A DNA stretch of 64,000 nt from Mycoplasmoides fastidiosum (GCF_024498275.1 NZ_CP101809.1:496001-560000); one strand, 5' to 3'; shown: positions 44,409 through 54,455, counted from the first letter of the stretch. Numbers and translations: made by a program. The notes: generated from the sequence alone by a model not told the origin.

Positions 44409-44802
44409 AAAATCATTCCTTCATGGTGTTTTGAAACCACAATTTTAATCGCGTTTCAAGTTAAATTAACATATCTTCTAATTTTAGTATAAAAAAATTG
44501 ATCAAGTAGTTAATTTTGGCTTTTTTCTGGGCTCTAACAAGTCAAGCACTAGCCAAGAGTTTAGTTGCAATTGTTCAAATATTTTTGGAGCACCAGAATT
44601 ATCCCTAACTAAAAAGCGGTTTGTTCGTTTGAAAAAAACTAAATTACAATGAATCATTTTATAATTATTTTAATGACCAAAAGTTTCTTCTAAACGAATG
44701 GTTGATAAGTTGCAAAAAAACGGCAAAACATGTTGGAACTGATCTTGCAAAACGAAGATTAGTTTTACCAAAACCAGAATTTTGCCAAGGATAATTTTTA
44801 AA
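44409..44802. other. Divergent intergenic region between the uvrA operon and BMP lipoprotein 1
   Basis: 394 bases without a convincing gene. It should hold the promoters of both flanking units: a plus-strand TATAAT at 44660 is annotated separately, and a minus-strand TATACT (44486-44491) is a weak candidate for the uvrA operon. About 130 nt of leader precedes the lipoprotein. No long ORF that survives code 4 was found. Confidence 0.6.
44660..44665 (+). promoter_or_regulatory. Putative -10 box for BMP lipoprotein 1
   Basis: TATAAT 137 nt before the ATG at 44803. No well-spaced -35 is seen. Confidence 0.5.
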
Positions 44803-46239
44803 ATGATCACCCCAAAAAAATCCCAAAAAGCACAATGAAAAATTTGTGCAACTAGTTTCTGCTTCAGTATGATTGGTTCCATGGTGTTAACTGCTTGTGG
44901 CAGTGGTGCTCCAGTAGTTGCGACTACTGATGTGGCCCGATTACAAGATTTTATTGATCGACAAAACCCAGTTTTTGAAACTGCTAAACAAGCAAAACAA
45001 ATCCAAGATTGACCAGTTACTTTAATTACTGCTTCAGGTCAAATTCAGGATAATTCGTTTAATCAATCTTTATGAGAAGCTGTAAGTAAAGTTAGTGTCC
45101 AAGCAGGAATTACTCCTGGGACTTATCAAGAAACTTTTGAAGATACCAACTTAGCTAGTCAGTACCAATTAGCTTTGCGTAATAATAAAAAAATCTGGGT
45201 TTTAAGCGGTTTCACCCAAGGCGCAATTTTAAGCAATTGATTAAAAATTCCCGCTAATCGTCAGGCTTTTATTGACAAACAAGTCATTGTAATTGGGGTT
45301 GATTGAGCTCCAGATCCAGAAGTTGTTCCGCCTGGCCAAGGCATTGAGCTATTATACCGCACTGAAGAATCAGGGTTTATGGTTGGATATGCGACTGCGG
45401 GTTATTTATCTAAAAAATATCCGACTGATCCAACCAAGCGGATCGTTAGTGCTTTTGGTGGTGCTGCTGATGCGGGAGTAACCAGTTTTTTGGCTGGTTG
45501 ATTAGGTGGCATTGGATTTTGAAACAACACGAATGAAACTACGGGTTTTTCAAATAAAGCCGATAATCAACCGGTTAAATTTAATGATAATTCAATTATT
45601 CTGAATACAGCTTTCATCGAAAATAATTCGATTCGGGCACAAATTAATGCCTTAGTTAATCACAATCATCCCCAAATTATTTTGCCCGTTGCAGGTGTTC
45701 TAACTGGAACTACTTTAGAAGCAACCAAAAACAGTGACCAATTAGTAGTTGGTGTTGATACTGATCAGTCTTTAGCTTATCCACAGTACCAAAATAAATT
45801 CTTTAGTTCGATTGAAAAACGCTTGGGTTATACAACTTATAAAATTTTGTCCGAACTATTATTAAACAAAGCTAATACTAGTGCATTTTTACAACAAGAT
45901 TCTGCTAATCGGTTTAATTTAGTTGGCAGTATGCAACCTAGTAATGTCATTTTAAATAAGGGTTTTGATGATGAATATGTGAGTTATGCCGCTTCTACTT
46001 TAGCTGATCCCACTGATCGTGCAATAGCTAATGATGCACTAAAAGCTGCAGCTGAACTGTTTGCCAAACACAGTTCCAAACCAACTGTGCACATTCCAGA
46101 TGTCAAACTAGCTGAAATTTATGGTTCTTTAAATATTCCTGATGTATCAATTGACACTAACAATCAAATGATCTTAAATGCTTACATTCGGAATTACATA
46201 AACCAAAACCAATCTACTCCAGTGCAAAAACCAAAATAA
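44803..46239 (+). CDS. BMP-family substrate-binding lipoprotein, paralogue 1 (PnrA/Med-like)
   Basis: A 478-residue lipoprotein after joining across TGA codons (44836, 45010, 45074 and others). Start ATG 44803 follows AAGGATAA. Seen: signal segment and lipobox VLTAC (Cys about residue 32), then the BMP fold: TLITASGQIQDNSFNQSLWEA, GYATAGYLSKKY, AFGGAADAGVTSFLAGWLGG, and LPVAGVLTGTTLEA with VVGVDTDQS. Known: Bmp/PnrA proteins bind purine nucleosides and feed an ABC transporter; M. genitalium MG040 is related. The convergent ABC operon (49340-53635) encodes a fitting transporter. It is a close paralogue of the next lipoprotein. Confidence 0.9.
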
Positions 46240-46263
46240 ATTCAATAAAAATTAAAGTTAAAC

Positions 46264-46304
46264 AACAAAAATCACCTTGAATAATCAAGGTGATTTTTGT
46301 TTTC
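46264..46304 (+). terminator. Intrinsic terminator after BMP lipoprotein 1
   Basis: CAAAAATCACCTTGA and TCAAGGTGATTTTTG form a perfect 15-bp stem around ATAA, with T-rich 3' side. Its stem core matches that of the terminator after paralogue 2, consistent with duplication. Confidence 0.93.
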
Positions 46305-46406
46305 AATGAAGACAAAGATCTAGAAAAAAATGCTTATGATCAAGATATTTGCTCCAAGTCAAATATTTATTCACCTTTTAATTGTTGCATTAAAAAGATT
46401 TAAATT

Positions 46407-46433
46407 TTGCCAGAATTAAATTTAAATTATAAT
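46407..46433 (+). promoter_or_regulatory. Promoter for BMP lipoprotein 2
   Basis: TTGCCA (46407-46412) and TATAAT (46428-46433) with a 15-nt spacer. The leader to the start codon is about 125 nt and contains TTTTGCTTGAGCAAAA, a small hairpin. Confidence 0.6.
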
Positions 46434-46564
46434 TAGTTTTGCAGACTCAATGGTTAGTACCATCAACTGTGAGATTGTAAGCTTTTGCTTGAGCAAAAAA
46501 ATGAAAATTTGTGGAAGTAAAAGTTTTTTTAATTTTATTTAATTCAAAATAAGGAATAATCAAA

Positions 46565-48097
46565 TTGTTTAAGACTAAAAACTTAAAAATGATGAAGCCA
46601 AAAGTTTTATTGACTGGTTTAACAATGGGGATTTTATCACCATTAATTTTAGCGGCTTGTGGTAGTGGTGCTGGTGTTAATGTTGGTGCAACTCCAGTGG
46701 CTACTACTGATGTGGCAAGAATGCAAAGTTATGTGCAATCTCAAGACCAAGTTTTTGCGGCTGCTAAAGCTGCACAAACAGTGCAAGATTTGCCAATTAC
46801 TTTAATTACTGCTAGTGGACAAGTGAATGATAATTCGTTTAACCAATCATTGTGAGAAGCGGTAAGTAAAGTTTCTCAACAAGCAGGAATTACGCCTGGA
46901 TCTTATCAGGAAACAAGAACTGAAACTGAGTTAGCGGGCCAGTACCAATTTGCTTTAAGAAGTAATAAAAAAATTTGGTTATTAAGTGGTTTCCAACAAG
47001 CCAGTGAACTAGAAAAATGGTTAAAAGTTGACAGCAATAAAAAAGCATTTGTCGATAATAAAATTGTTGTTGTGGGGGTGGACTGAGTTCCGCCTGCAAA
47101 TATTATTCCTGAAGGTCAATCCATCAGCCTATTATATAAAACCGAAGAATCAGCATTTATGGTTGGATATGCAACTGCAGGCTATCTAGCTAAAAAATAT
47201 GAAAATGATGATGCTAAACGATTTGTTACTGGTTTTGGTGGGGGAACTTTTGCGGGTGTGACTAGTTTCTTATCTGGTTGATTAGGCGGAGTTGGTTACT
47301 GAAATAATGCCAACATGACTACACCATTTTTAGAAGCTAATAAAGCTAAACCAGTGAAATTTAATCAGGACACAATTATTTTGAATACCGGATTTGCTGA
47401 TAACGCAAATGTCCGTACCCAAATTACCCGATTAGTGCAAGAAAAAACTCCGCAAGTGGTTTTACCAGTTGCAGGAACATTAACCGGTACTACTTTAGAA
47501 GCAATTAAAGATACTGAACAATTAGTGATTGGTGTTGATACTAACCAAGCTTTAGCTTATCCCCAATTTAAAGAAAAATTCTTTACTTCCATTGAAAAAC
47601 GGATTGGTTTAACTGCATATAAAGCAATGGCAGAATTATTGTTAAACAAAGCCGCGACTAGTGAATTTTTAAAACAAGATGAAACACATCGTTTCAGTCC
47701 TCTAGGCTCTACTAAACCAAGTAATGTGATTTTAAATAAAGGGTTTAGCGATGATTTTGTTGCTTATTCTGCATCAACGTTAAAAGATGAAACAGACCGT
47801 AAATTAGCTAATGATGCGTTAGCAGCTGCACAAACTATTTTTACAAAACGAACTAGTGGTTCAGCATCTGCAACAATTTCTGGCGTAACTTTTGCAGCCG
47901 CATATGGTTCATTGAATATTCCGGATATGCAAGACGCAACTAAAAACCAAACTATTTTGAATGCGTTCATTAAAGATTATGTTAACAAACCTCAAGCAAC
48001 AACCGGAACAGTTACTGCTGGTGCAGGTGTAACTGCTGGAGGAACAACGGGTGGTGCTGCAGCTGGAGCAGCAGCGGGTGTAGCTGCTCAAAAATAA
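46565..48097 (+). CDS. BMP-family substrate-binding lipoprotein, paralogue 2 (PnrA/Med-like)
   Basis: A 510-residue lipoprotein. TTG 46565 is preceded by AAGGAATAATCAAA and is preferred; an ATG at 46589 is an alternative. Seen: lipobox ILAAC, and blocks shared with paralogue 1: TLITASGQVNDNSFNQSLWEA, GYATAGYLAKKY, GFGGGTFAGVTSFLSGWLGG, LPVAGTLTGTTLEA and VIGVDTNQA. The last 30 residues form a Gly/Ala/Thr tail (GVTAGGTTGGAAAGAAAG) that paralogue 1 lacks. Its own promoter and terminator make it monocistronic. Likely ligand: nucleosides, by family (inference). Confidence 0.9.
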
Positions 48098-48133
48098 TTG
48101 CTAATTAGTTTTGAGATTGAATTAATAAATGTT

Positions 48134-48170
48134 AAAAATCACCTGTTTTTTGCAGGTGATTTTTCTTTTT
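48134..48170 (+). terminator. Intrinsic terminator after BMP lipoprotein 2
   Basis: AAAAATCACCTG and CAGGTGATTTTT form a 12-bp stem with a T run; it resembles the terminator at 46264. Confidence 0.92.
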
Positions 48171-48319
48171 GTCTTCCTAAATTTTTGACTTGCAATAGCA
48201 AAAAGAAAATATGTTTGAATAATAATTCCTAAGAAACCATTTTTTTAATTTAAAATGCAGCTTAGCGGTATTTTTGTAGTACCAGTAAATGTTTTTATCT
48301 AAAAAGTTTATGAGCAACA

Positions 48320-49243
48320 ATGGCTAATTTATTATCTAATCTTTTTAAATTCAAAAATAAAAAGAAACCTTCTCATCCCGATCGGGATGAAAACCTTGAT
48401 GTTGCTGAAACTGAATTAGTTGATCCAACCAATTCTGAACCCAGCAAAATTGTTCAAACTGCTTTTCTTCAACAAAACATTCTTAATTCTTTTCGTAACA
48501 AACTAAGTTACATGTTGAAAGAAAAACGATATAAAAATGACGAATTAATTCAAAAATATTTAAGTAATGACTGGATTTTTGTCGCTAAACGAACTGATAA
48601 TGCTCCGTATGTAGTTAATCCCGAACTAAGTTATGATAACTATTGTCAAATGATGAGTGAATTAACAGAAAACGCGTACACCATTTACCGACAACTAACT
48701 TCTTCTTTAGAATTTTTGGAATTACCATCTGAACGTTTGTACACTGAAATCAATTACGAATTCAATCTTAAAGATCATTTCTTTAAAAAAATTATGGGTG
48801 ATTTTGAAAAAATTCTACCCGGGTTTTTCAGTTGGGAAATCATCAGTGATGAAATTGAAATGCAAATTTTTCATGAAAAAAAATTTGGACCTAGTTTTGT
48901 TGAAATCATTTTAAATCTTTTCAAAATGTTTCCTGATAAATACGCCCGTCTAACTAGTGCAATTTTACGAGATTATGAAATTCTGAATGGTTTAGAGTTC
49001 AGTAAAGACAAACAAAAAATTCAAGAACGTTGAGTTGCTTATTTAAACGTTTGAAAAGATATTCTAGCCAAATACATTGCTTGAACGCATGAAGTTGAAT
49101 GAGAATTTGTGAAGTTAAATAAGTATTATGTGCAAATTTATGAACACCGTTTGCAACAAAATTCCGAATTTGAACGCAATTTAATGCAATCACTATCAAT
49201 GTTAAAAAGACCTAAAAAACACGAACTAATTCTAGGCAACTAA
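48320..49243 (+). CDS. Hypothetical protein (307 aa)
   Basis: I do not recognise a family. Seen: open from ATG 48320 to TAA at 49241 with TGA (Trp) codons at 49031, 49052, 49082 and 49100. A basic N-terminus (KFKNKKKPSHPDRD) and an acidic segment are followed by a helical, Tyr/Phe/Glu/Leu-rich body with no signal or membrane helix. The early codons for SHPDRDE include an 18-bp perfect palindrome at 48373-48390. It lies between the BMP lipoproteins and the convergent ABC permease genes, with which it shares a terminator; no functional link can be shown. Confidence 0.75.
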
Positions 49244-49263
49244 TTGCTTCTGTGATTAAAAAT

Positions 49264-49300
49264 AAAAAATCAACCAAATGATTTGGTTGATTTTTTATTG
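49264..49300. terminator. Bidirectional terminator between the unknown gene and the ABC operon
   Basis: AAAAAATCAACCAAA and TTTGGTTGATTTTTT form a symmetrical 15-bp stem flanked by A and T runs, fitting both convergent transcripts. Confidence 0.93.
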
Positions 49301-49339
49301 TCGTTTCAGTCAGTAATTGTTGAAAAAATTGGCTTTAAG

Positions 49340-50272
49340 CTACCGGGCTTGTTTATCATAATTTTTCCCAACCGCTTTAGGACCCAATGAATGTTTTGAT
49401 GTCAAAGCTAAAACAATAATTGTGAACAAGTAAGGAATTATGAAAAAGAAGTGACTGTAATTTTCTAGGGGTTTTAAAGCACCGACTCCAGTCCCTAACA
49501 CAATCCCTAGAGAATAAAGCAAACTAAAACCAAACCCAGCTAAAACAATTGACCAAACTTTTCACTGACCAATAATCAAAATTGCTAGACCTAAAAATCC
49601 TAAACCCTGAACATTAGCAGCAAAGTTAGAACCAACATAATCAATATAGATTGCCCCGGCTAAACCAGATAAAGCCCCTGAAATAATTGTTCCTTGGTAT
49701 TTATAACTATTAACATTAATTCCAACCACTGCTGCAGCTTGGGGGTTTTCACCGATTGATTTTAAACGTAAACCCCATTTGGTTTTGGATAAACCAAACC
49801 AAGCACAACCAATAATCACAATTGTTAAAATTAGTTTTAACGATAAAATATTTCCCCAATTTCCCGCAATTGCATTTTGTGCTAAGGCTAATTCTGGAGT
49901 AACTAAACTAAACCGGGAACTAGTACCTAAGACTAATAAGAAAATGATAGCAATCCCAAAAGCCAATAAATTCATGGCAATTCCCGCAATAATTTGATCG
50001 GCCTTTAATTTGATAACTAATAAATTTTGTAAAAGCGAAAAAATAATTCCGGCAATGATTGCAACCAGATATAAGGGTAATTGCACCCAAATACTTTCGC
50101 TGCTAAAAATTTGGGCAAAAATGCCATAAAAAGCTGCGGCAAAAATCATGCCGCCATCAACTGCAATATTAACAATTCCCACCCGTTCACTAAATAAAGC
50201 CGCAATTGCTGCAATTGTTAAAATACAGAAAAATAAAATACTACCGACAAAAATTGAAGCAAAAATTTCCAT
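49340..50272 (-). CDS. ABC transporter permease 2, nucleoside-type (BMP-associated)
   Basis: A 310-residue membrane protein started at ATG 50272, ending TAG at 49340, with TGA (Trp) codons. Seen: an N-terminal pattern (LFSERVGIVNIAVDGGMIFAA) and the internal LGLRLKSIGENPQAAAVVGI, typical of the branched permease superfamily BPD_transp_2 (YufQ/MglC/RbsC-like). Known: one of a permease pair for nucleoside or sugar uptake. It is the last of the three-gene operon and starts 6 nt after permease 1. It corresponds in size to M. genitalium MG121. Confidence 0.9.
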
Positions 50273-50278
50273 GGTTTT

Positions 50279-52081
50279 CTACTCCTTTAATTGTTGAGTT
50301 TGATCAGTCATTAATTGGGTATACTGCTGGGTGGTTAAAAAACGTTGGGGTTGTAATTCTAAAAATTGGGATAGTTTTTGGGCATAAATTTTGGGATAAA
50401 ATTGGCGGTAAAATAATAATCAATAATAACGGCCCATCACTTCTCGAGCTTGAGTGCGAACTTTTTTGGTTAACTGCTTTTTCTCACGGTATCATGCCCA
50501 AAAATTTGAGATTAACTGCTTTTTCTTGTAATAGTGCAATTGGGTCAGCTGAGTTTGCACTTGGCTTTTAGCATTTTGGATTTGATCTAAAAAAGCAATT
50601 TGGGCTTGATCGCTTTCTAAACTTAAATAATAGTTCCAATTCGCTTGAGCTTGTTTTTTGAGTTGAACAATTGCTTTGTGGTTTTGTTTCAGTAAACGAC
50701 TGTAATGACGTCACTCTAATCAAAATTGCTGCCAATGAATTTTTTGCAACTGCCGGTAAAAACTGAGATTTAAGACGGATTGCTTCGTTCATTCTTGTTC
50801 TAACTGATTTAAAAATGTACTAATGAACTGAATTTTTTTGGCTTGATCTGGTTGTTGTTTGAGTTCAGTTTGGAAGTGGTGTAACCGTTTTTGAAACTGT
50901 TGTTGTTGGTCACGGGTTCAATAAATTTGGGAATTTCTCAATAATAAAAATTTAGTCTGAATTCAAATTAACGGGTTAAACTGACTAAAAACCGCGGCCA
51001 TGGCGACCAGATAAATTACGATGCCCACAATAATGGTGTAAGTATTGATGTTTAAATTGGGATTACCAACATAAATCCCTAAACCTTCAGATCCAACATT
51101 AAAAGCAGCATAGAATAAACCACTAAAAATAATGCCGACTGGTGAATTCAAAGCTAACATGGTAATCGCAATTGAATCAAAACCTAAATTTAACGGACCA
51201 TTTAAACCCGCAATATTAAAGTCCTTATTCAGAATCACAAAGTATAAAAATCCGCATAACCCGGCTAAAAAACCCGAAAATCCCATTACCAAAACGGTTA
51301 GTTTACGGTTATCAACTCCTGAATATTGCGCAGCAGTAGCAGATAATCCGGTCATTTTAATGGCATAACCTAAAGTAGTTTTGCGAACGATTCATCAAAT
51401 GATAAAAGCAAACCCAACCGCAATAAAAAACAACAACAAGAAATAATTCAGGGTTTCATAAAAATTAGGCAAAACATGTGCATAAGATCGAAAAGCAAAT
51501 CCGGGAAAGTTAAACCCTCCATCCAACCGGAAAATAAATCGACACAATTCAAAAACAATCCAGTTAAATAAAATTGTGCTAACCACTTCATTAACTTTAA
51601 AATAGGCCTTTAAAATTCCGGCTAAAAGTGCAATTCCAAACCCACTTAAACTAGCAATCAGAAAGCTCACAAACAAAATTCCTGTATCAACAGGAAACGA
51701 ATTTTGTTCATTTGCAAACTGGTGTAAATACATGGTTGCAAACGCTCCACCTAACATCATTTGCCCAGGGACACCGATGTTAAATAATCCGGCTTGAAAC
51801 CCAATTCCTACAGCAATTCCTGAAAAAATATAGATTGCAGTAATTAACAAGTATTTATTACTATTAACATCAACTGCAGCAAAAAAGGCTTGATAAACTA
51901 GTAAGGGGTTGCTTCCAGAAAAAGAAATAAAAATTCCGGCTAAAATTAATCCAAAAATCACTGCTCAGAAAACGTTGTACAATTTGCGTCTTCCATTCTG
52001 GTCTTGAACAGCGCGTAATTTACGTCAAACCCAGTTAACTCCGTTGTTAATTTGTTGATTTCAAATGCTGATCTTATTCAT
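50279..52081 (-). CDS. ABC transporter permease 1 with long C-terminal extension (600 aa)
   Basis: Started at ATG 52081 and read through many TGA (Trp) codons to TAG at 50279. Seen: the membrane domain (about residues 1-375) with motifs of the BPD_transp_2 family (PLLVYQAFFAAVDVNS; GFQAGLFNIGVPGQMML; VSTILFNWIVFELCRFIF). About residues 376-600 add a soluble, Gln/Lys/Trp-rich stretch that is probably helical or coiled coil and cytoplasmic. The M. genitalium homologue MG120 is also longer than ordinary permeases, so part of this extension may be ancestral. Located between the ATPase and permease 2. Confidence 0.88.
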
Positions 52082-52093
52082 AATAGTTAGTGG

Positions 52094-53635
52094 TTAGTTT
52101 TTTGTTTTATTAATTCCGGTCATAATTGATCCAATCATTTCCCGACTGACTTGACTAATCGGAATTTTCGGGGATAATGTTCCGTTATTAATGACCGCAA
52201 CCGAATCGGCTAAGGCTAACACTTCATCTAATTCGTATGAAATTAACAAAATAGCTTTATTTTGGGCTTTATCTTTCAATAGAGCCTGGTGGATGTTTTG
52301 GATCGCTCCAACATCTAAACCCCGGGTAGGCTGACAAACTAGTAATATGTGATGCGGGGTTAATAATTCTCGTCCCACAATTGCTTTTTGTTGGTTTCCT
52401 CCCGATAAAGCCCGAGCTTTAGCTTGACCCTGATTATCACCCCGAACATCGTATTGGGTGGCAATTTGGTGATAAAATTGGCGGAGTTCACGGTTTTTAA
52501 TGATGCCCAAAAACTGAAGGGTCTTATCTTTTAACCGTCGGATAATCGTATTTTCAAAAATATTGAAATCCAAAACTAATCCGTATTTTTGTCGGTCGTT
52601 GGGGATGTAAGATAAACCCATAGCTTGACGAAAATGAATTGATTTTTTAGTAATATCAACCAGTTGCTGGGTTTGAGGATCATAAAACTTAATGGCGCCA
52701 GTTTTGGGTTTAACTAACCCAGCAATAATAAATTCAATTAGTTCTTGCCCGTTACCTTCAACCCCAGCAATCGCTAAAATTTCACCTTTTTGTAATTGAA
52801 AACTTACGTCTTGTAATTTCTTAACACCCTTAGTTGAAACATTTTCGAATGATAAAAAAACTTCTGAATCAATTGTAGTTTGGGTGTTTTTAGATTCAAC
52901 TAAATTAGCCCCAACCATAGCATGAGAAACGGTTTTTAAATCCACTTGCTGAAAATCAGGAATTTTTAGAACAATTTGACCCAACCGAATTACTGCAGCA
53001 CTATCAGCAACCTTTTTAAGTTCATTCAGTTTATGAGAGATAAAAATAATCGTTTTATTGGCTTTTTTAAATTCCAACATTGTTTCTAATAGCCCATCAA
53101 TTTCTTGGGGGTTCAAAACCGCAGTTGGTTCATCAAAAATTAAAATATCAGAATTACGATACAACATTTTCATAATTTCTACTTTTTGCTGGGTAGAAAC
53201 AGTTGCATCACCAGTTTTCTGGTTTAAATCAAAATGTAAACGGTATTTTGCTTGCAGGGCTTGAATTTTTTTAATTGCTGGTTCCCGATACAACATTCGG
53301 TTTTTTTCAAATTCAGATCCCAGTATGATGTTTTCTAAATTAGTAAAATCTTCAACTAATTTAAAATGTTGGTGTACCATGCCAATTTTCAAGTCATTAG
53401 CATGATTCGGATCCTGAATTTCAATCCGTTCGCCATTGATTTTAATGTAACCATAAGTCGGGTTATACAATCCAAACAATACCGACATTAAAGTGGATTT
53501 ACCCGCCCCATTTTCGCCGATTAAAGCAAAAATTTTGCCTTTTTCAATTTGTAAATTAATTTGGTGATTTGCAACAAACCCGTTAAATTCTTTCGTCAAA
53601 TCAACAAACTCAACCGCATATTGTTTCTGATTCAT
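52094..53635 (-). CDS. ABC transporter ATPase with two nucleotide-binding domains (sugar/nucleoside type)
   Basis: A 513-residue protein with two ABC domains. Seen: first Walker A GENGAGKSTLMSVL (about residue 36), QKVEIMKMLYRNSDILIFDEP, and a second half with GVEGNGQELIEFIIAG, the degenerate Walker A usual for RbsA/MglA proteins, and ALSGGNQQKAIVGREL. ATG 53635 matches the family start (MNQKQYAVEF); an in-frame TTG at 53680 would add 15 residues. Known: energises the permease pair downstream (MG119 in M. genitalium). The nearby BMP lipoproteins are likely binding proteins for it. Confidence 0.93.
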   Translation of the reverse strand: MNQKQYAVEFVDLTKEFNGFVANHQINLQIEKGKIFALIGENGAGKSTLMSVLFGLYNPTYGYIKINGERIEIQDPNHANDLKIGMVHQHFKLVEDFTNLENIILGSEFEKNRMLYREPAIKKIQALQAKYRLHFDLNQKTGDATVSTQQKVEIMKMLYRNSDILIFDEPTAVLNPQEIDGLLETMLEFKKANKTIIFISHKLNELKKVADSAAVIRLGQIVLKIPDFQQVDLKTVSHAMVGANLVESKNTQTTIDSEVFLSFENVSTKGVKKLQDVSFQLQKGEILAIAGVEGNGQELIEFIIAGLVKPKTGAIKFYDPQTQQLVDITKKSIHFRQAMGLSYIPNDRQKYGLVLDFNIFENTIIRRLKDKTLQFLGIIKNRELRQFYHQIATQYDVRGDNQGQAKARALSGGNQQKAIVGRELLTPHHILLVCQPTRGLDVGAIQNIHQALLKDKAQNKAILLISYELDEVLALADSVAVINNGTLSPKIPISQVSREMIGSIMTGINKTKN

Positions 53636-53711
53636 TGTTTTGTTGCTGCTTTCTTCTTTTAGTTGGTGACCCAAAGCCAATCAGCTGATTCAATTTTAAC
53701 ATTTAATCCTG

Positions 53712-53739
53712 AATTTATTGGGCTGAATGGGGTTGACAA
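53712..53739 (-). promoter_or_regulatory. Putative promoter for the ABC transporter operon
   Basis: On the minus strand, TTGTCA (53734-53739) and TAAATT (53712-53717) are spaced by 16 nt, about 77 nt before the ATPase start. Confidence 0.45.
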
Positions 53740-53785
53740 GACCGAAATTTCCCGAATTTCACATGAAAATTTATAAAAAATAGGC

Positions 53786-53850
53786 TATAATTTTGATTAG
53801 CAATTTGGTTGATGAAACCATTAATTGAGTTCAACCAAATTAATTTTTTA
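53786..53850 (+). promoter_or_regulatory. Promoter-hairpin unit upstream of the tRNA cluster
   Basis: TATAAT (53786-53791) is followed by AATTTGGTTGA (53802-53812) pairing with TCAACCAAATT (53831-53841), then a T-rich run (53844-53849). A transcript starting here would be about 50 nt and end at the hairpin. Confidence 0.45.
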
Positions 53851-53896
53851 AAATTATTTCTGATGCTCTTTTTGGTTAGAAAATAATTTTTTTTGG

Positions 53897-53902
53897 TATA
53901 AT
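53897..53902 (+). promoter_or_regulatory. -10 box of tRNA cluster 1
   Basis: TATAATCTA, the same nine bases as at the second tRNA cluster (57014), about 55 nt before tRNA-Tyr. Confidence 0.65.
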
Positions 53903-53910
53903 CTAATCTG

Positions 53911-53944
53911 GTTTTTACAAAAATTTCTCCATTTTTGCAAAAAC
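53911..53944 (+). promoter_or_regulatory. 5' leader hairpin of tRNA cluster 1
   Basis: GTTTTTACAAAAAT pairs with ATTTTTGCAAAAAC (one A-C mismatch) around TTCTCC. It begins where transcription from the TATAAT at 53897 should start. Confidence 0.55.
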
Positions 53945-53956
53945 AGACGGATATTT

Positions 53957-54042
53957 GGGTAGGTAGCGAAGTGGTTAAACGCTTCTGACTGTAGATCAGA
54001 CACCTCATGGTTTCGGGGGTTCGAATCCCTCCCTGCCCACCA
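53957..54042 (+). tRNA. tRNA-Tyr (anticodon GTA)
   Basis: Acceptor GGGTAGG pairs with CCTGCCC; anticodon loop CTGTAGA; long variable arm as expected for tRNA-Tyr in bacteria; T-loop TTCGAAT. The CCA end is encoded. First of five tRNAs in the cluster. Confidence 0.95.
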
Positions 54043-54045
54043 TAT

Positions 54046-54120
54046 TGGGCTGTAGCCAAGCGGTAAGGCACCAGACTTTGACTCTGGCACGCGGTGGTTC
54101 GATCCCACCCAGCCCAGCCA
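54046..54120 (+). tRNA. tRNA-Gln (anticodon TTG)
   Basis: Acceptor TGGGCTG pairs with CAGCCCA, discriminator G, CCA encoded; anticodon loop CTTTGAC gives TTG. Confidence 0.95.
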
Positions 54121-54125
54121 TATAT

Positions 54126-54200
54126 GATCCACTAGCTCAGCGGTAGAGCATTTGACTTTTAATCAAAGGGTCCAGGGTTCGATCCCCTGGTGGATCACCA
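54126..54200 (+). tRNA. tRNA-Lys (anticodon TTT)
   Basis: Acceptor GATCCAC pairs with GTGGATC, discriminator A, CCA encoded; anticodon loop CTTTTAA gives TTT. Confidence 0.95.
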
Positions 54201-54253
54201 TTTATATTTTTCAAATCATTTACCAAAAAACATCCCACTGTTTTTTGGGTTCT

Positions 54254-54340
54254 GCTGGAGTGGCGGAATAGGTAGACGCCCAGGACTTAAGATCCTGTGA
54301 GAGCAATCTCGTGGGGGTTCGAGTCCCCCTTCCAGCACCA
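54254..54340 (+). tRNA. tRNA-Leu (anticodon TAA)
   Basis: Acceptor GCTGGAG pairs with TTCCAGC; long variable arm (class II); anticodon loop CTTAAGA gives TAA; CCA encoded. Confidence 0.95.
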
Positions 54341-54345
54341 TTTAC

Positions 54346-54419
54346 GCAGGTGTAGTTTAGTGATAGAACTATAGCCTTCCAAGCTATAAGCGTGGGTTTG
54401 ATTCCCATCACCTGCTCCA
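54346..54419 (+). tRNA. tRNA-Gly (anticodon TCC)
   Basis: Acceptor GCAGGTG pairs with CACCTGC, discriminator T, CCA encoded; anticodon loop CTTCCAA gives TCC. Last tRNA of cluster 1. Confidence 0.95.
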
Positions 54420-54455
54420 AGTTTTTAAGCTCTTTTTTAGGTAACCTCTAAGTTC

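Larger units (their letters stand above)
53636..53956. other. Divergent region between the ABC operon and the first tRNA cluster
   Basis: 321 bases without a gene. It holds a likely minus promoter for the ABC operon (TTGTCA, 16 nt, TAAATT), a plus TATAAT at 53786 followed at once by an 11-bp hairpin with T run, and the tRNA-cluster promoter with its leader hairpin. Each is listed separately. Confidence 0.7.

Noticed and set aside
48373..48390. 18-bp perfect palindrome in an unknown gene
   Set aside because: It lies within codons and one such palindrome is not surprising in 64 kb; no second copy was seen.
53715..54420. Minus-strand ORFs of 66-118 codons over the tRNA genes
   Set aside because: They are the reverse complements of tRNA-Tyr, -Gln, -Lys, -Leu and -Gly; the tRNA folds explain the sequence.
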